A DNA stretch of 64,000 bases. Origin: Actinomycetota bacterium (GTDB taxonomy: Bacteria > Actinomycetota > Thermoleophilia > Gaiellales > F1-60-MAGs149). The notes below the pieces were generated by a model that was not told the origin of the DNA, ran no database searches, and saw only the letters and a list, made by a program, of their open reading frames with translations. Shown here piece after piece: positions 54,573-63,404 of the stretch; the stretch's first letter is position 1, and every line of letters begins with the position of its first letter. Both the position numbers and the translations under genes were made by a program. Location: assembly GCA_026392355.1 (NCBI GenBank), contig JAPLCF010000029.1:162617-226616 (forward strand), in the 5' to 3' direction.

Positions 54573-55342
54573 CGCCCCTTGAAGTCCGGCTTGCGCTTCT
54601 CGGTGAAGGCGCGCAGGCCTTCCTTGGCGTCCTCGGTGGAGAAGAGGATCGAGAAAAGGTCGGCCTCGACCATGTAGTTGGTGGCGAGGTCGCCGGCGAG
54701 GGCGCGGTTGGTGGCTTCCTTCGCGTACGCGATGGAGACCGGGCTCTTGGAGGCGATCACGTTCGCCATCTCCATCGCCTTCGGCATCAGCTCGGGCAGC
54801 GGCACGACGTGCTGCGCCAGACCACGTGCCAGGGCCTCATCGGCCTTGACGCGACGGCCGGTGAAGATCAGCTCCTTGGCGAAGCCGATCGACGTGGTGC
54901 GTGCAAGGCGCTGCGAGGCGCCCCAGCCGGGCATGATCCCGAAGTCGACTTCGGGCTGGCCGAAGACGGCGTTCTCGGAGCACAGGCGAATGTCGCAGGC
55001 GAGCGCCATCTCGGAGCCACCGCCGAGCGCGTAGCCGTTGACGGCGGCGATCGTGGGGGCGCGCATGGTCTCGAGCAGGTTGGCGCACTCCTGGCCGAGC
55101 TCGGCGTAGGCGCGAGCCTCAAGCGGCGTCTTCGTGGCCATCTCGGCGATGTCGGCACCGGCGATGAAGGCCTTCTCGCCCGCTCCGGTCAGGATCAGGC
55201 AGCCGACGTTCTCGTCGCGGCTGATCGCGTGCAGCTCGGAGCGAAACTCCTCGAGCAGCGCAGACGACAGCGCGTTGAGTGCTTCGGGGCGGTTGATGGT
55301 GAGGATCGCAATGCGGTCCTCGTGGCGCAGCTCGATGGACAT
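54569..55342 (-). CDS. Enoyl-CoA hydratase (crotonase family)
   Basis: 257 aa: NRPEALNALSS, oxyanion helix GADIAEMATK, GGGSEMALACD (first Glu), and GQPEVDFGIMPGWGASQRL (second Glu). Both catalytic glutamates of hydratases are present. Lies 15 bases after the mutase small subunit, so it probably belongs to an acyl-CoA degradation unit. Confidence 0.93.
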   Translation of the reverse strand: MSIELRHEDRIAILTINRPEALNALSSALLEEFRSELHAISRDENVGCLILTGAGEKAFIAGADIAEMATKTPLEARAYAELGQECANLLETMRAPTIAAVNGYALGGGSEMALACDIRLCSENAVFGQPEVDFGIMPGWGASQRLARTTSIGFAKELIFTGRRVKADEALARGLAQHVVPLPELMPKAMEMANVIASKSPVSIAYAKEATNRALAGDLATNYMVEADLFSILFSTEDAKEGLRAFTEKRKPDFKGR

Positions 55343-55357
55343 GCTCTCTCTTCTCCC

Positions 55358-55753
55358 CTACGCCGCGGCCTGCGCGGTCAGGAATTCGACGATCGCGGAG
55401 GTCGGCGACCCCGGCGTAAATACCTCGGCGACACCCAGCTCCTTGAGCGTCACGCAATCATCCGTCGGGATCGTGCCGCCGACGACGACGCAGACGTCTT
55501 CGACGCCGCGTTCGCGCATCAGCTCGAGGATGCGCGGCACGAGTGTCATGTGCGCGCCCGACAGGACGGAGATGCCGAGCGCGTCGGCGTCTTCCTCGAG
55601 GATGGTCTCAACGATCTGCTCGGGCGTCTGATGCAGCCCCGTGTAGATGACCTCCATGCCTGCATCGCGCAGGGCACGGGCGATCACCTTGGCTCCACGA
55701 TCGTGCCCGTCGAGACCGGGCTTGGCGATGACGACTCGCATACGGCGTTCCAT
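55358..55753 (-). CDS. Free-standing cobalamin-binding domain of acyl-CoA mutase
   Basis: 131 aa from ATG 55753 (ATG 55741 is possible; the next frame upstream is non-coding). Classical B12 motif [10 protein letters not shown] (DxHxxG), [16 protein letters not shown] and GGTIPTDDC. It is the methylmalonyl-CoA mutase C-terminal domain encoded alone, as in split mutases. The large subunit is not in the window. -10-like TACACT lies about 9 bases before the ATG. Confidence 0.93.
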   Translation of the reverse strand: MERRMRVVIAKPGLDGHDRGAKVIARALRDAGMEVIYTGLHQTPEQIVETILEEDADALGISVLSGAHMTLVPRILELMRERGVEDVCVVVGGTIPTDDCVTLKELGVAEVFTPGSPTSAIVEFLTAQAAA

Positions 55754-55808
55754 GACGCAGAAGTGTAAACGGGATGAGGTCCTCGACTGCGCGCAGTACC
55801 ATGCGGTC

Positions 55809-56357
55809 ATGCATCGACGCCTGCTGCCCTTCGCCCTCCTCGCGCTTATCGTCACCGGCGCGCTTGGCCTATCCGCTTGCGGCGGCACCGACGGCACGAC
55901 GTTCGACGACGCGGGCGCACCCTTCACGTTCCAGTACCCGAAGGACCTCCAGAAGGTGTTCGCCAACACGGGCCGCGAGATCCAGGGCCTGCCGCCGAAG
56001 TACAAGGTTGCCCTCGGCACCGACGAGACCAACGTCGTGGTCGTCGCGTACTACCAGCTGCCGAAGGACGTCTCGAAGATCAAGAAGAACGCCCTCGCCG
56101 TCGCCGTCGAGCGCTCGGCCCGCGCCCTCGCCCGCGCCCTCAAGGGCACCGTCCCGAAGAGCACGAGCACGCAGATGGGCGACCTCCCCGCAACGCAGTT
56201 CGAGTTCTCGACGCAGAGCAAGTCGCTGACCACGCGCCTCGTCTACGCCTTCGAAGGCAAGAAGCAGTACTTCCTGCGCTGCCAGTGGAACGCAGACGGC
56301 CAGGACACGATCCCGGGCGCGTGCGACATGGTTGCGGAGAGCTTTAAGCCGAACTGA
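55809..56357 (+). CDS. Lipoprotein, unknown function
   Basis: 182 aa. Signal with lipobox LGLSACGG; the mature part (from [11 protein letters not shown]) begins with a beta-rich [10 protein letters not shown] segment and ends FKPN. Resembles small LpqN/PsbP-like lipoproteins of actinobacteria, but I cannot assign it firmly. The last few codons recur at 57349-57368 as a duplication scar. Confidence 0.8.
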   Translation: MHRRLLPFALLALIVTGALGLSACGGTDGTTFDDAGAPFTFQYPKDLQKVFANTGREIQGLPPKYKVALGTDETNVVVVAYYQLPKDVSKIKKNALAVAVERSARALARALKGTVPKSTSTQMGDLPATQFEFSTQSKSLTTRLVYAFEGKKQYFLRCQWNADGQDTIPGACDMVAESFKPN

Positions 56358-56374
56358 GGTCTGCTCGGTGAGGC

Positions 56375-56641
56375 TCAGGCCTCGTCGAACTCCTCGGTGT
56401 TGTACCGCCAGCGCGCGCGGTAGTCCGACTTGCGCGGGACGCAGCCAATGCGGTTGCGGCTCGTGACCTCGGCGATCCGGGCCAGCGCCTCATCCAGCGT
56501 GCCAGCGCGCGCCGGGGTGAAGACGCCCCCGGGCGGAATCGTCGCCGGTTGCAGGTAGATCACTCCCCCGGGAACCGGGGCGTTGTCCACGAAGACATCG
56601 GGTGGAATGCGCAGCTCGATTCCCGTTGGCGCGTCGCTCAT
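56375..56641 (-). CDS. Small protein of PIN module A, antitoxin candidate
   Basis: 88 aa from ATG 56641. Proline-rich N-terminal region, then a helical part (LDEALARIAEVTSR) and the C-terminal DYRARWRYNTEEFDEA, shared with the gene at 57386 with almost no change. Lies downstream of a PIN toxin-like gene with a 40-base gap. An antitoxin role is plausible but the order (toxin first) is opposite to usual vapBC. Confidence 0.65.
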   Translation of the reverse strand: MSDAPTGIELRIPPDVFVDNAPVPGGVIYLQPATIPPGGVFTPARAGTLDEALARIAEVTSRNRIGCVPRKSDYRARWRYNTEEFDEA

Positions 56642-56681
56642 GCCCGCAGGATAGTCGACCGCTTCCGAACGCTCCGAGGTT

Positions 56682-57194
56682 TCACGAGTCCGAGCCACGC
56701 TGCTCCTCCGACCTGCCGATGATCGACCCGAAGAATCGTTCTGCGGCACGCGCCAGCAGGCGATCGTGGGTAACGAGGCGGGCCCTGAGGTGTTCGGCGG
56801 TTGCCGCGTGGACTGCGTCGTACGATCCGTGTCCGGTGACGGAGAGAAGCTGGCACGCCCGTCGCGTGACAGTGTGGAGCGGAATCCGCAGCGCCCCGAA
56901 GTCGCCGACGAACGCCTCCCACTCATCGAGAATCGTCGCTTCGCGTGCCATTGGTCGCGCGAGCTGCATGTCCCGCCGCTCGCGTCGCCAGTCGCGAGCC
57001 GCCATGCGCCGCACGTCCCACGTGAACGCGGCTTCGATCAATTCGGCTTCCAGCAGCTCGTTGTAGGCAAGCGCGGCGCCACTCACCCGAATCGCTTCGA
57101 AGAGCGCAACGTAGATGCCATGCGCCGGTGCGTCGGCGATGAGCACCTCCACTGCAGCACTGGTGTCTACCACCACGATTCCCGGCACGTCCAT
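56682..57194 (-). CDS. PIN-domain ribonuclease, VapC-like (module A)
   Basis: 170 aa. PIN acidic residues: D in VVVDTSAAVEVLI, E in LLEAELIEAAF, D in SYDAVHAAT and D in VTHDRLL. VapC-type proteins cleave tRNA or rRNA. The fold is complete. ATG 57194; second copy of the module follows at 57666. The extra basic segment DWRRERRDMQLARPMAREA in the middle is unusual for minimal VapC. Confidence 0.8.
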   Translation of the reverse strand: MDVPGIVVVDTSAAVEVLIADAPAHGIYVALFEAIRVSGAALAYNELLEAELIEAAFTWDVRRMAARDWRRERRDMQLARPMAREATILDEWEAFVGDFGALRIPLHTVTRRACQLLSVTGHGSYDAVHAATAEHLRARLVTHDRLLARAAERFFGSIIGRSEEQRGSDS

Positions 57195-57344
57195 ACCTCG
57201 ACGCTACCGGCGGGTACCGATCTGCCGAGCAACGCGCATGCGCCGCAATGGAACCACTAACGCAACCATGCGCGCACCTTGCAGACGTCGACGCGCGCGG
57301 TGCAATTACCTCGTCGCGCGATCCTCGGCGCATGCAACATGCTC

Positions 57345-57368
57345 GCGTCGAGCTTCAAGCCGAACTGA
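57345..57368. repeat. Duplicated 3' end of the lipoprotein gene
   Basis: GAGCTTCAAGCCGAACTGAGG here matches GAGCTTTAAGCCGAACTGAGG at the end of the lipoprotein gene (about 56338-56358), including its stop codon. Together with the flanking similarity it marks one border of the duplicated PIN module. Confidence 0.85.
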
Positions 57369-57385
57369 GGCCCTCCCCGCCCGGC

Positions 57386-57610
57386 TCAGGCCTCGTCGAA
57401 CTCCTCGGTGTTGTAGCGCCAGCGCGCGCGGTAGTCAGCCTTGCGCGGCGGGCGGCCGATGGTGACCGAGCCGGCGATCGAGCGGATGTGGCGCACGGTC
57501 TCGTCGGCGGTGCGCCGCGGCCCGTGGCGGCGCATGGCCTCGATCTCGGCTACCGAGAATCGGTGAAATCCCTCCGGGAGCGGGCGCTTCGGCGTATCGG
57601 TGTTGTCCAC
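57386..57610 (-). CDS. Small protein of PIN module B, antitoxin candidate
   Basis: 74 aa from GTG 57610. N-terminal part (RPLPEGFHRFSVAEIEAMRR) is not shared with module A, but the end DYRARWRYNTEEFDEA is. The DNA of this 3' end is likewise almost identical to module A. Gap of 55 bases to the PIN gene. Confidence 0.65.
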   Translation of the reverse strand: MDNTDTPKRPLPEGFHRFSVAEIEAMRRHGPRRTADETVRHIRSIAGSVTIGRPPRKADYRARWRYNTEEFDEA

Positions 57611-57665
57611 GCTCAGAGCGTACTCCGATTGCGCGACAGTGTGCTTTCCGCGATTTCGCACCAGC

Positions 57666-58148
57666 TCAACGACACGTCAGGACCTCCCCGAACTGCGAGG
57701 CCTCAAGGAGCAGGCGACGATCGTGCGCCATCAGTGGGGCGTTGAGAGCGAGCGCAACTGCGAGGTGAATCGCGTCGTACGACGCGAGTCCTGTCGTGGA
57801 CATGAGCTCGACGGCATCGTCCACGACTGCCGTCATGCGCACCTGGAGCGCGTGCTCAGAATCACTGACATCGCGCCAAGCCGACAGGACCTCGTGCTCT
57901 CGCGCGCGTGTTGACGCCGGGCGATCGCGACGAGTAGCCCGCCATCCCTTGGGGTTCGCGCGCTTGACGTCCCAGGTGAACGCAGCCTCTGCGAGTTCCG
58001 CTTCGAGGAGATCGCAGTAGGCGATCGCCGATCCGTTCCGGCACACGCGCTCAAACAGGTCGACGTAGGCATGGTGATACTCCGCATCACGGATCAGCAC
58101 CTCCACGGCAGCACTGGTGTCCACAACGACAAATGGCGGCACGTCCAT
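57666..58148 (-). CDS. PIN-domain ribonuclease, VapC-like (module B)
   Basis: 160 aa. Same residues as module A: VVVDTSAAVEVLI, LLEAELAEAAF, SYDAIHLAVAL and AHDRRLL. Clearly a diverged paralogue; the middle basic insert (GWRATRRDRPASTRAREHE) is also kept. The upstream gap shares a CTCGACGCTACCG motif with module A, so regulatory DNA was copied too. Confidence 0.8.
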   Translation of the reverse strand: MDVPPFVVVDTSAAVEVLIRDAEYHHAYVDLFERVCRNGSAIAYCDLLEAELAEAAFTWDVKRANPKGWRATRRDRPASTRAREHEVLSAWRDVSDSEHALQVRMTAVVDDAVELMSTTGLASYDAIHLAVALALNAPLMAHDRRLLLEASQFGEVLTCR

Positions 58149-58246
58149 GTCTCGACGCTACCGCTACCCACCGACCTGCCGAGCGACGCCCGCGTGCCGT
58201 TCACGCGCGCGTGACGCACGCACCGGCACGGACTACCGCTGCAACG

Positions 58247-58594
58247 TCACGCGGCCCCATCGCTAGCGCGTGCGGGGCCGACGGTGTCGTTCAGCTCGTT
58301 CATGACGCCCCACACCTGGTGGTAGGCATGCACGTGCGCGTCGTCCTTGATCGCACTCTTGAAGTTCGGGTAGGCGATCTCCCCGACGAGCACCTGCATC
58401 GCGGCCTGCCACTCGTCGCGCGTCGTCTCGACGCGCCAGGCGTAGTCCGCGGTGCCGAGCCACACCGGCTCACTCCCGACCAAGTCCGCCAGCGCCTCGA
58501 TGTCCTCACGGGTCCGTGCCCGCACGAGCAGCCGCTCGGCATCGTCGCGATGCTCCACCACCGAGTAAAACCCTCGCGTCGTCATCAGCCACAT
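58247..58594 (-). CDS. Small conserved actinobacterial-type protein
   Basis: 115 aa from ATG 58594, with GGGAG about 8 bases upstream. The N-terminal MWLMTTRGFYSVVEHRDD recalls a family of unannotated actinobacterial proteins (the resemblance is from memory). Alpha/beta composition, no motif of known activity. The stop is about 100 bases before the PIN gene start. Confidence 0.7.
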   Translation of the reverse strand: MWLMTTRGFYSVVEHRDDAERLLVRARTREDIEALADLVGSEPVWLGTADYAWRVETTRDEWQAAMQVLVGEIAYPNFKSAIKDDAHVHAYHQVWGVMNELNDTVGPARASDGAA

Positions 58595-58772
58595 AGGTGT
58601 CTCCCTTTGTCGTGTGCACCAGAATGGTGTCGAATATCTCGCGCCCTCTAGCGTAAGCATGGTGACACGTGGCTATCGTTGCCGAGTCGCCCAGGAGGCG
58701 GTGCTCGCTTATTGCTGACGCAGTGGTCCACCGGAAGCGCCCGAAACAGCACGCGGCAGGACTTCCACAACG

Positions 58773-59171
58773 CTACGGCGTAGGGCCGATAGCTCGACGA
58801 ATCGATGCGCCAAGTGCTACGGCGCTTGTGTGAATGTCATCCCAAGACGCACCGTCACGCAGAAGATTGACCCACCCGTCCGAGAACCTTGTGTAAAGAG
58901 GTGCTAGGGGTCCCCATTCTTCAGGCCATCCGCGAAACGTCTGCGGCAGGAGCCGTGACGCATGTATTTCCATACCGCCGAGCGGTGCACCTGCCTTCAT
59001 TCCTGAAAGCCACATACGGAAATGCTGTCCGTCAACGACGCCGGTGATGTGGACGGGGTCGCCGTTTGGAGATGACGTTTCTGCGAGCAGCAGTCCGACA
59101 GCAATCCGGTCATTCGGATCGGGATAGAACCTGTAATCGCGAACGATCGCTGGGTTCGAGTTGGTCGTCAA
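58773..59171 (-). CDS. Hypothetical protein, start of orphan-gene stretch
   Basis: 132 aa from TTG 59171. Composition less GC-biased than the genes to the left. Mixed alpha/beta (VHITGVVDGQHFRMWLSGMK; WPEEWGPLAPLYTRFSDGW). No recognised domain. No Shine-Dalgarno is obvious, and the TTG start is uncertain. Confidence 0.5.
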   Translation of the reverse strand: MTTNSNPAIVRDYRFYPDPNDRIAVGLLLAETSSPNGDPVHITGVVDGQHFRMWLSGMKAGAPLGGMEIHASRLLPQTFRGWPEEWGPLAPLYTRFSDGWVNLLRDGASWDDIHTSAVALGASIRRAIGPTP

Positions 59172-59302
59172 ATGTGGAGTCTAGTGAGCAACAGCCTTCG
59201 TTCTGCAGACGCCCCTAGCGAACAGGGCCAGGACGAGCGTGCGGCCATCACGATCCAGGACTTTCACGCATTCAGTCGACTGAGAGCTCTTAGGTCAGTG
59301 AA

Positions 59303-60079
59303 TCAGATTCGCAAGAGGGGGATCTTCTTGATTTCCTTCATCGCCGCTACATGCGGGATGTATTTGCCCGCCAAGACAAAGATCATCTGGGTCTTTAGCC
59401 AGTGGAAACTCGAATCGTCATGAGGGTCGAGATCGCCGCAATCAGTCTCCCCTATCTTGGCTTCTTGCCTCAGGCCGTATGCACCGGCGACCAGGTCAAG
59501 CGGGCCTTGCTCACTCGGGACAACCGCTGACATGTGCCCTGCGAGTAGCGCAGTCATCAGTGTGGCCTCATCTCGAGAATACGAGGAAGGGAGCGTCCTG
59601 ATCCCCAGCTCGGCAAGCGCAAAGGTCTTCTTTGGAGGTTCGTGACGGAATGTCGCTGCCAGTCGAAGGCCAGAGGCGAGCGCCCGTTGGATGTGGCCCG
59701 TAGAGAACGCAAGCGTGGGGACGGGGGCGCCCGACGAGTCTTCCGTCGATTCGATTATCGCCTTGTACAGAGGTTCGACTAGACCCCCAATGTTCAAGGG
59801 CAATTGGACAACGGCAGGGCCTCCGAGAGAGGCGGACATCACGACAAGCTGGCGTGAATTCATCGGTGCGAATGCATATGCGACTGCAAGCCGTTGAATG
59901 GCTTGGTCCTCCGAGTAAATCTCAGGGATTCCGTAAGGCATCGTATCTGAGAACGCCCAATCCCAGGCACTTGCATCTTCTCCGTATCCCATCTTCCCAA
60001 GAGAGACCGAAGGTGGCTTCTTGCTACCAACTTCGTAGTCCTCGCCACCGGTGGACGGCGTCCGTCGGAAGATTCCCAT
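59303..60079 (-). CDS. Hypothetical protein
   Basis: 258 aa, starting MGIFRRTPSTGGEDY with AAAGGA about 9 bases upstream. Soluble alpha/beta composition with a region SLGGPAVVQLPLNIGGLVEPLY. No family recognised. The low GC relative to the housekeeping part suggests acquired DNA. Confidence 0.55.
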   Translation of the reverse strand: MGIFRRTPSTGGEDYEVGSKKPPSVSLGKMGYGEDASAWDWAFSDTMPYGIPEIYSEDQAIQRLAVAYAFAPMNSRQLVVMSASLGGPAVVQLPLNIGGLVEPLYKAIIESTEDSSGAPVPTLAFSTGHIQRALASGLRLAATFRHEPPKKTFALAELGIRTLPSSYSRDEATLMTALLAGHMSAVVPSEQGPLDLVAGAYGLRQEAKIGETDCGDLDPHDDSSFHWLKTQMIFVLAGKYIPHVAAMKEIKKIPLLRI

Positions 60080-60577
60080 CAGTTAGTTCCTTTCCGACGG
60101 TCCGCGGTGGACGTCGTTGCCCGCTTTCTCAGCTCACTCGAAAGCAAAAGAAGGAAGCGGGGAGTCTCTTGGAGAATGCAGAAGGGCAAGGTGAGTGAAC
60201 GCAGCCGTAAAGACCGGCAGTTTCATGTCGTCATCATTGTAGCGCTGCGTGAGTGCTACTCGCCCACTCGAAGGTGAGCCCGATTGGATCTTCGAGCCCT
60301 CTCGAATGACGGCGCAACACCTGCCGTGGTGGTCAACATTGGCAGCGCACAGAAAGCCACTCGTTGGCGGCTCGCGAGTGCACACTGGTCGCCTCCAGAC
60401 TGAGCCTTACTGCATGATCAAGATTCCTGCAAAAGGCGCTTGGGGCGTCTCCAGTGTTCAAGATTCGCCGACACCTCGCCGATTACGGACACAGCATCTC
60501 GATTCAATGTGATCCATGACGCCGGGGCCGCCGCGTCGCATTGGGCGGATGCTGCAACAGCACGGGTAGAAGAGCAG
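60080..60577. other. No gene supported in this 498-base stretch
   Basis: Short open frames exist on both strands (for example 60134-60385 minus, ending SPLPSFAFE, and 60249-60512 plus) but none has a ribosome-binding site together with convincing codon use. I see no terminator or repeat. Confidence 0.5.
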
Positions 60578-60865
60578 CTACTCAGAGTTGGGCGTTTTGC
60601 GAATGACGACTGTAACGGCGATGAGGCCAATGAGTCCGATCACCGCCGCGCTTCCGATGCCAGTCCAGATTGCGCTCTCTTTGCAGGAGTTTGCCCGAGC
60701 CGACATGTAGTCGGATTCACTCGCGTAGGCCTGAATCTCCTTGCAGGAAGCACCACGGCTGAACGTCAGCTGATCCGTGTAGTTCGCGTTGCCTTGGGCA
60801 AACCCGAAGACAAGAGCGATCAATACGGTCAGTGCGAGAACGATTTTGAGGTGGTTGCGTTTCAT
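60578..60865 (-). CDS. Small bitopic membrane protein
   Basis: 95 aa: N-terminal signal or membrane helix (LKIVLALTVLIALVFGFAQ), a cysteine-containing external loop (C42, C61: GASCKEIQ, NSCKES), then a second helix (WTGIGSAAVIGLIGLIAVTVV). Function unknown. The two loop cysteines could form a disulfide. Start ATG 60865 without a clear SD. Confidence 0.5.
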   Translation of the reverse strand: MKRNHLKIVLALTVLIALVFGFAQGNANYTDQLTFSRGASCKEIQAYASESDYMSARANSCKESAIWTGIGSAAVIGLIGLIAVTVVIRKTPNSE

Positions 60866-61006
60866 GTGGTGTGGCTCAGCGTGCGGAAGCTAGCTGCGTA
60901 GGTAGGCCGCGATGCCTGTGCCAGCCATAGTGCGAGCATCGCCAATCTCTGCAGCCATTCTGTACCGCTTCCGAGACGTGGGTTATGGGGTGCGCCATGC
61001 AACGGG

Positions 61007-61162
61007 CTAATACCTGCGGCTGTTGCGGGCGTTGAACCAGATGAACGAGCAGAACAGTGCCACGATCCAAGCGGCGATCGTTGCGACCCAGAAGCCGGCA
61101 CCTAGTGCGACCGCCACGGCGTAAACGCCGCCTAAGACGAGAATAAACAGAATGAAGCCCAC
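61007..61162 (-). CDS. 51-aa membrane protein
   Basis: From GTG 61162, preceded by AAAGGA about 6 bases upstream. Two helices (VGFILFILVLGGVYAVAV and FWVATIAAWIVALFCSFIW) and a basic tail (NARNSRRY). Resembles DUF4229-type small proteins. The frame stays open upstream but would overlap the next gene. Confidence 0.55.
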   Translation of the reverse strand: MGFILFILVLGGVYAVAVALGAGFWVATIAAWIVALFCSFIWFNARNSRRY

Positions 61163-61178
61163 GCGAAGTCCTTTGCTG

Positions 61179-61739
61179 TCAGTTAGAGAGAGCCACTGCG
61201 AGCGCAGCCATGGCAACGTCGTGCTGATTGATGATCCCGAGCTGATCTGTGACCGTCGCGCTCCCGACGCCGCTCGCGACTTGGCGCAGGGCGGTTGTGA
61301 ACGTTTGGTCTTCTCCGTGCCGGTCAAAGAGGTGCGCGGCAAACGCGAATACCGCCATCGGGGCGTAGAACTCAGAGCCCTTTCCGAGCATTCCGAACCC
61401 GTGGAGTTTGTACGTGAAGAACTTTCGCTTGTCGGGCTTCAGGGTTGAGGTGAATCCCTTGCGTCCGCCTCGCGTTGTGGGTGGACACAGTGCGACGTCG
61501 TTCTCCGCAAGCGGGAAACGCGCGGCGGGCTCGCCTTGAGAGCTGATGTTCATTAGGTGCGCCCCGAGCATTCGTTTGGCCGGACTGCCACCAAGGTTCG
61601 CTGAGGTCCTGGCTGCGAAATAGGAAAAGAGCGACAAGTAAGCAACGTCCCGTTCATCTCGATCGACAAACGACGATCCCAAGAACACCGTTACTTCTTG
61701 TTGGCTTGGGAACCAGATTTCCATCTCGAGGGCACTCAT
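61179..61739 (-). CDS. Hypothetical protein
   Basis: 186 aa from ATG 61739, divergent from the DnaJ-domain gene. Helical regions (DRDERDVAYLSLFSYFAAR and a C-terminal NQHDVAMAALAVALSN), a basic segment PDKRKFFTYKLHGFG. I recognise no family. Next gene downstream is the 51-aa membrane protein, 16 bases on. Confidence 0.5.
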   Translation of the reverse strand: MSALEMEIWFPSQQEVTVFLGSSFVDRDERDVAYLSLFSYFAARTSANLGGSPAKRMLGAHLMNISSQGEPAARFPLAENDVALCPPTTRGGRKGFTSTLKPDKRKFFTYKLHGFGMLGKGSEFYAPMAVFAFAAHLFDRHGEDQTFTTALRQVASGVGSATVTDQLGIINQHDVAMAALAVALSN

Positions 61740-61925
61740 GCCAGAGACAATACGCCAAAACTATGACGCTTTCACCCCTGAGGCCCACCGGCACGCCCGG
61801 CGCCGCCAATCCGACCCCTCGAGGGCGGCGACGATACACATCGATCGTCAAATTTCGTACGATGCATCGCGTAAGTGGATCCGCAGTCGAGACGACCTTC
61901 GGCCAGCGCTTCACGGAGGAGTCGA

Positions 61926-62897
61926 ATGCAGAAGAGCGATCTCACGCGGATCATTGGGTTAGGGATTCCGAGCACAGAGAGCCAAGCACGCGCAATTCTC
62001 GGTGCGACGGGGACGGCGGACTACCGGACGCTTCGCAAGGCATACCGGCGCCTGGCGGGCGAAGCCCACCCGGACCGGTTTGCGAATGATCCATCGCTGA
62101 CGACTCAGGCGACGCAGGCGATGCAGGTCATCAACGCGGCCTGGGAAATCATCGACGGCCTGCATGGGATTGGCGCCCTGGGTTCCTCCCCGTCACAAGA
62201 GGCGCCGCGCACGAGCGGAACGCGGTCGTCGCAGTGGAACCCGACAATGCGGGTGCCTCGTGCGGACGAGTGCGACCTTTGCGGATCGTGGCCGGCTCAG
62301 CACGTGCATATCCGGTCCCTCACGACCGTCCTGATTTGGTTCTCCCCTGGCAATTATCAGGGGACTGTCTGCCGCTCCTGTGGCACGGCGCTCTTCCGCA
62401 ACGCTTTGAGGCGGACAATGATCGGTGGCTGGTGGGGAATCGCAACGATTGCGACGCCGATCTACTTCCTCCTGCTCTTGGGTGCTCACTCCAAGCTGAA
62501 GTCGATGCGGCCGCCAGCGTTCCGCGACGTAAACGTCGCTGCGCCGTTTCGCAGTCCCGTTGTACCTCCGAAGAGTCCACTCAAGAGCTTCGGCCCAATG
62601 TTGATGACTGGTGTAGCGCTGTTTATCACCTTGTGGTTCATCTACAACATCGCCACGGCGCCGACCCCATCAACGACCTCTGACAGCCCATCACAATCGG
62701 ACACGATCACGGGGGCCGTGACCATCGGCACGTGCTTCAGGGCGGCTGGGAGCGAAATGGTTAACCAGGTGGACTGCAGTGAGCCGCACAACTACATCGT
62801 GACCTCAACGGGCACCAACTCACTCGACTGTCCCGCAACGGGAGCTGGATACGTCTCAACTGACCCCGGCGTCGCTTGCCTAACGGTGGACTCGTGA
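61926..62897 (+). CDS. J-domain membrane protein with zinc ribbon
   Basis: 323 aa from ATG 61926, with GGAGGAG about 6 bases upstream. Residues 20-80 form a J domain (YRTLRKAYRRLAGEAHPDRF keeps the HPD motif). Then paired CxxC motifs (CDLCG, CRSCG) likely bind zinc, followed by two membrane helices (about 170-188 and 228-247) and an extracellular Cys-containing C-terminal domain (CFRAAGS, VDCSEPHNY, GVACL). It would recruit DnaK-type chaperones to the membrane. The stop overlaps the next gene (GTGA). Confidence 0.72.
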   Translation: MQKSDLTRIIGLGIPSTESQARAILGATGTADYRTLRKAYRRLAGEAHPDRFANDPSLTTQATQAMQVINAAWEIIDGLHGIGALGSSPSQEAPRTSGTRSSQWNPTMRVPRADECDLCGSWPAQHVHIRSLTTVLIWFSPGNYQGTVCRSCGTALFRNALRRTMIGGWWGIATIATPIYFLLLLGAHSKLKSMRPPAFRDVNVAAPFRSPVVPPKSPLKSFGPMLMTGVALFITLWFIYNIATAPTPSTTSDSPSQSDTITGAVTIGTCFRAAGSEMVNQVDCSEPHNYIVTSTGTNSLDCPATGAGYVSTDPGVACLTVDS

Positions 62898-63376
62898 GCA
62901 CCCCACCCGCACCGCATCCCAATGGAAACCCGAACTTCGGCAGCGTGCCACTGGCACCGCCGACCCTACTTCGGGTTCGGGTTGTATCTCCCGCTGAGTT
63001 GCTCCGAGTTGAGAAGGCAGCGGACGCGACATTCCAAGCAATTACTACTCAAGCAGACGCGATGATCAAGGATCCGCGCGTAGGCCACTGGGTCGCGGAG
63101 GTGCTGGCGCTGCAAGAGGCTGGCAAAGTGCCGCCGGCTGCACAGCAGACAATGCGCCTGCACGCAGCGGTAGGCCTTGCTGCCGCGACACTAGAAGAGA
63201 CGTGGGGATGGGCCGTTCCGGAGAAGACCGCCGAGCTCATCCAGGATGCGCTGGCCGTTGCGTCTCACGAAGACGACGCGGCGGACTGGCTCATCAATTC
63301 GATCACAACTGACGGTGCGTACTACATGGCACGGACCGGCCACTCGGCATCGGCTCTGGCGAAATCGATGAAGTGA
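62894..63376 (+). CDS. Hypothetical protein coupled to the J-domain gene
   Basis: 160 aa from GTG 62894. Pro-rich N-terminus, then long helices (ELLRVEKAADATFQAITTQ; AAQQTMRLHAAVGLAAATL). No motif. The 4-base overlap suggests a partner function with the J-domain protein. Confidence 0.6.
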   Translation: MSTPPAPHPNGNPNFGSVPLAPPTLLRVRVVSPAELLRVEKAADATFQAITTQADAMIKDPRVGHWVAEVLALQEAGKVPPAAQQTMRLHAAVGLAAATLEETWGWAVPEKTAELIQDALAVASHEDDAADWLINSITTDGAYYMARTGHSASALAKSMK

Positions 63377-63404
63377 TGCGCTGACCCGGGGCGTGCTCGA
63401 CTTG

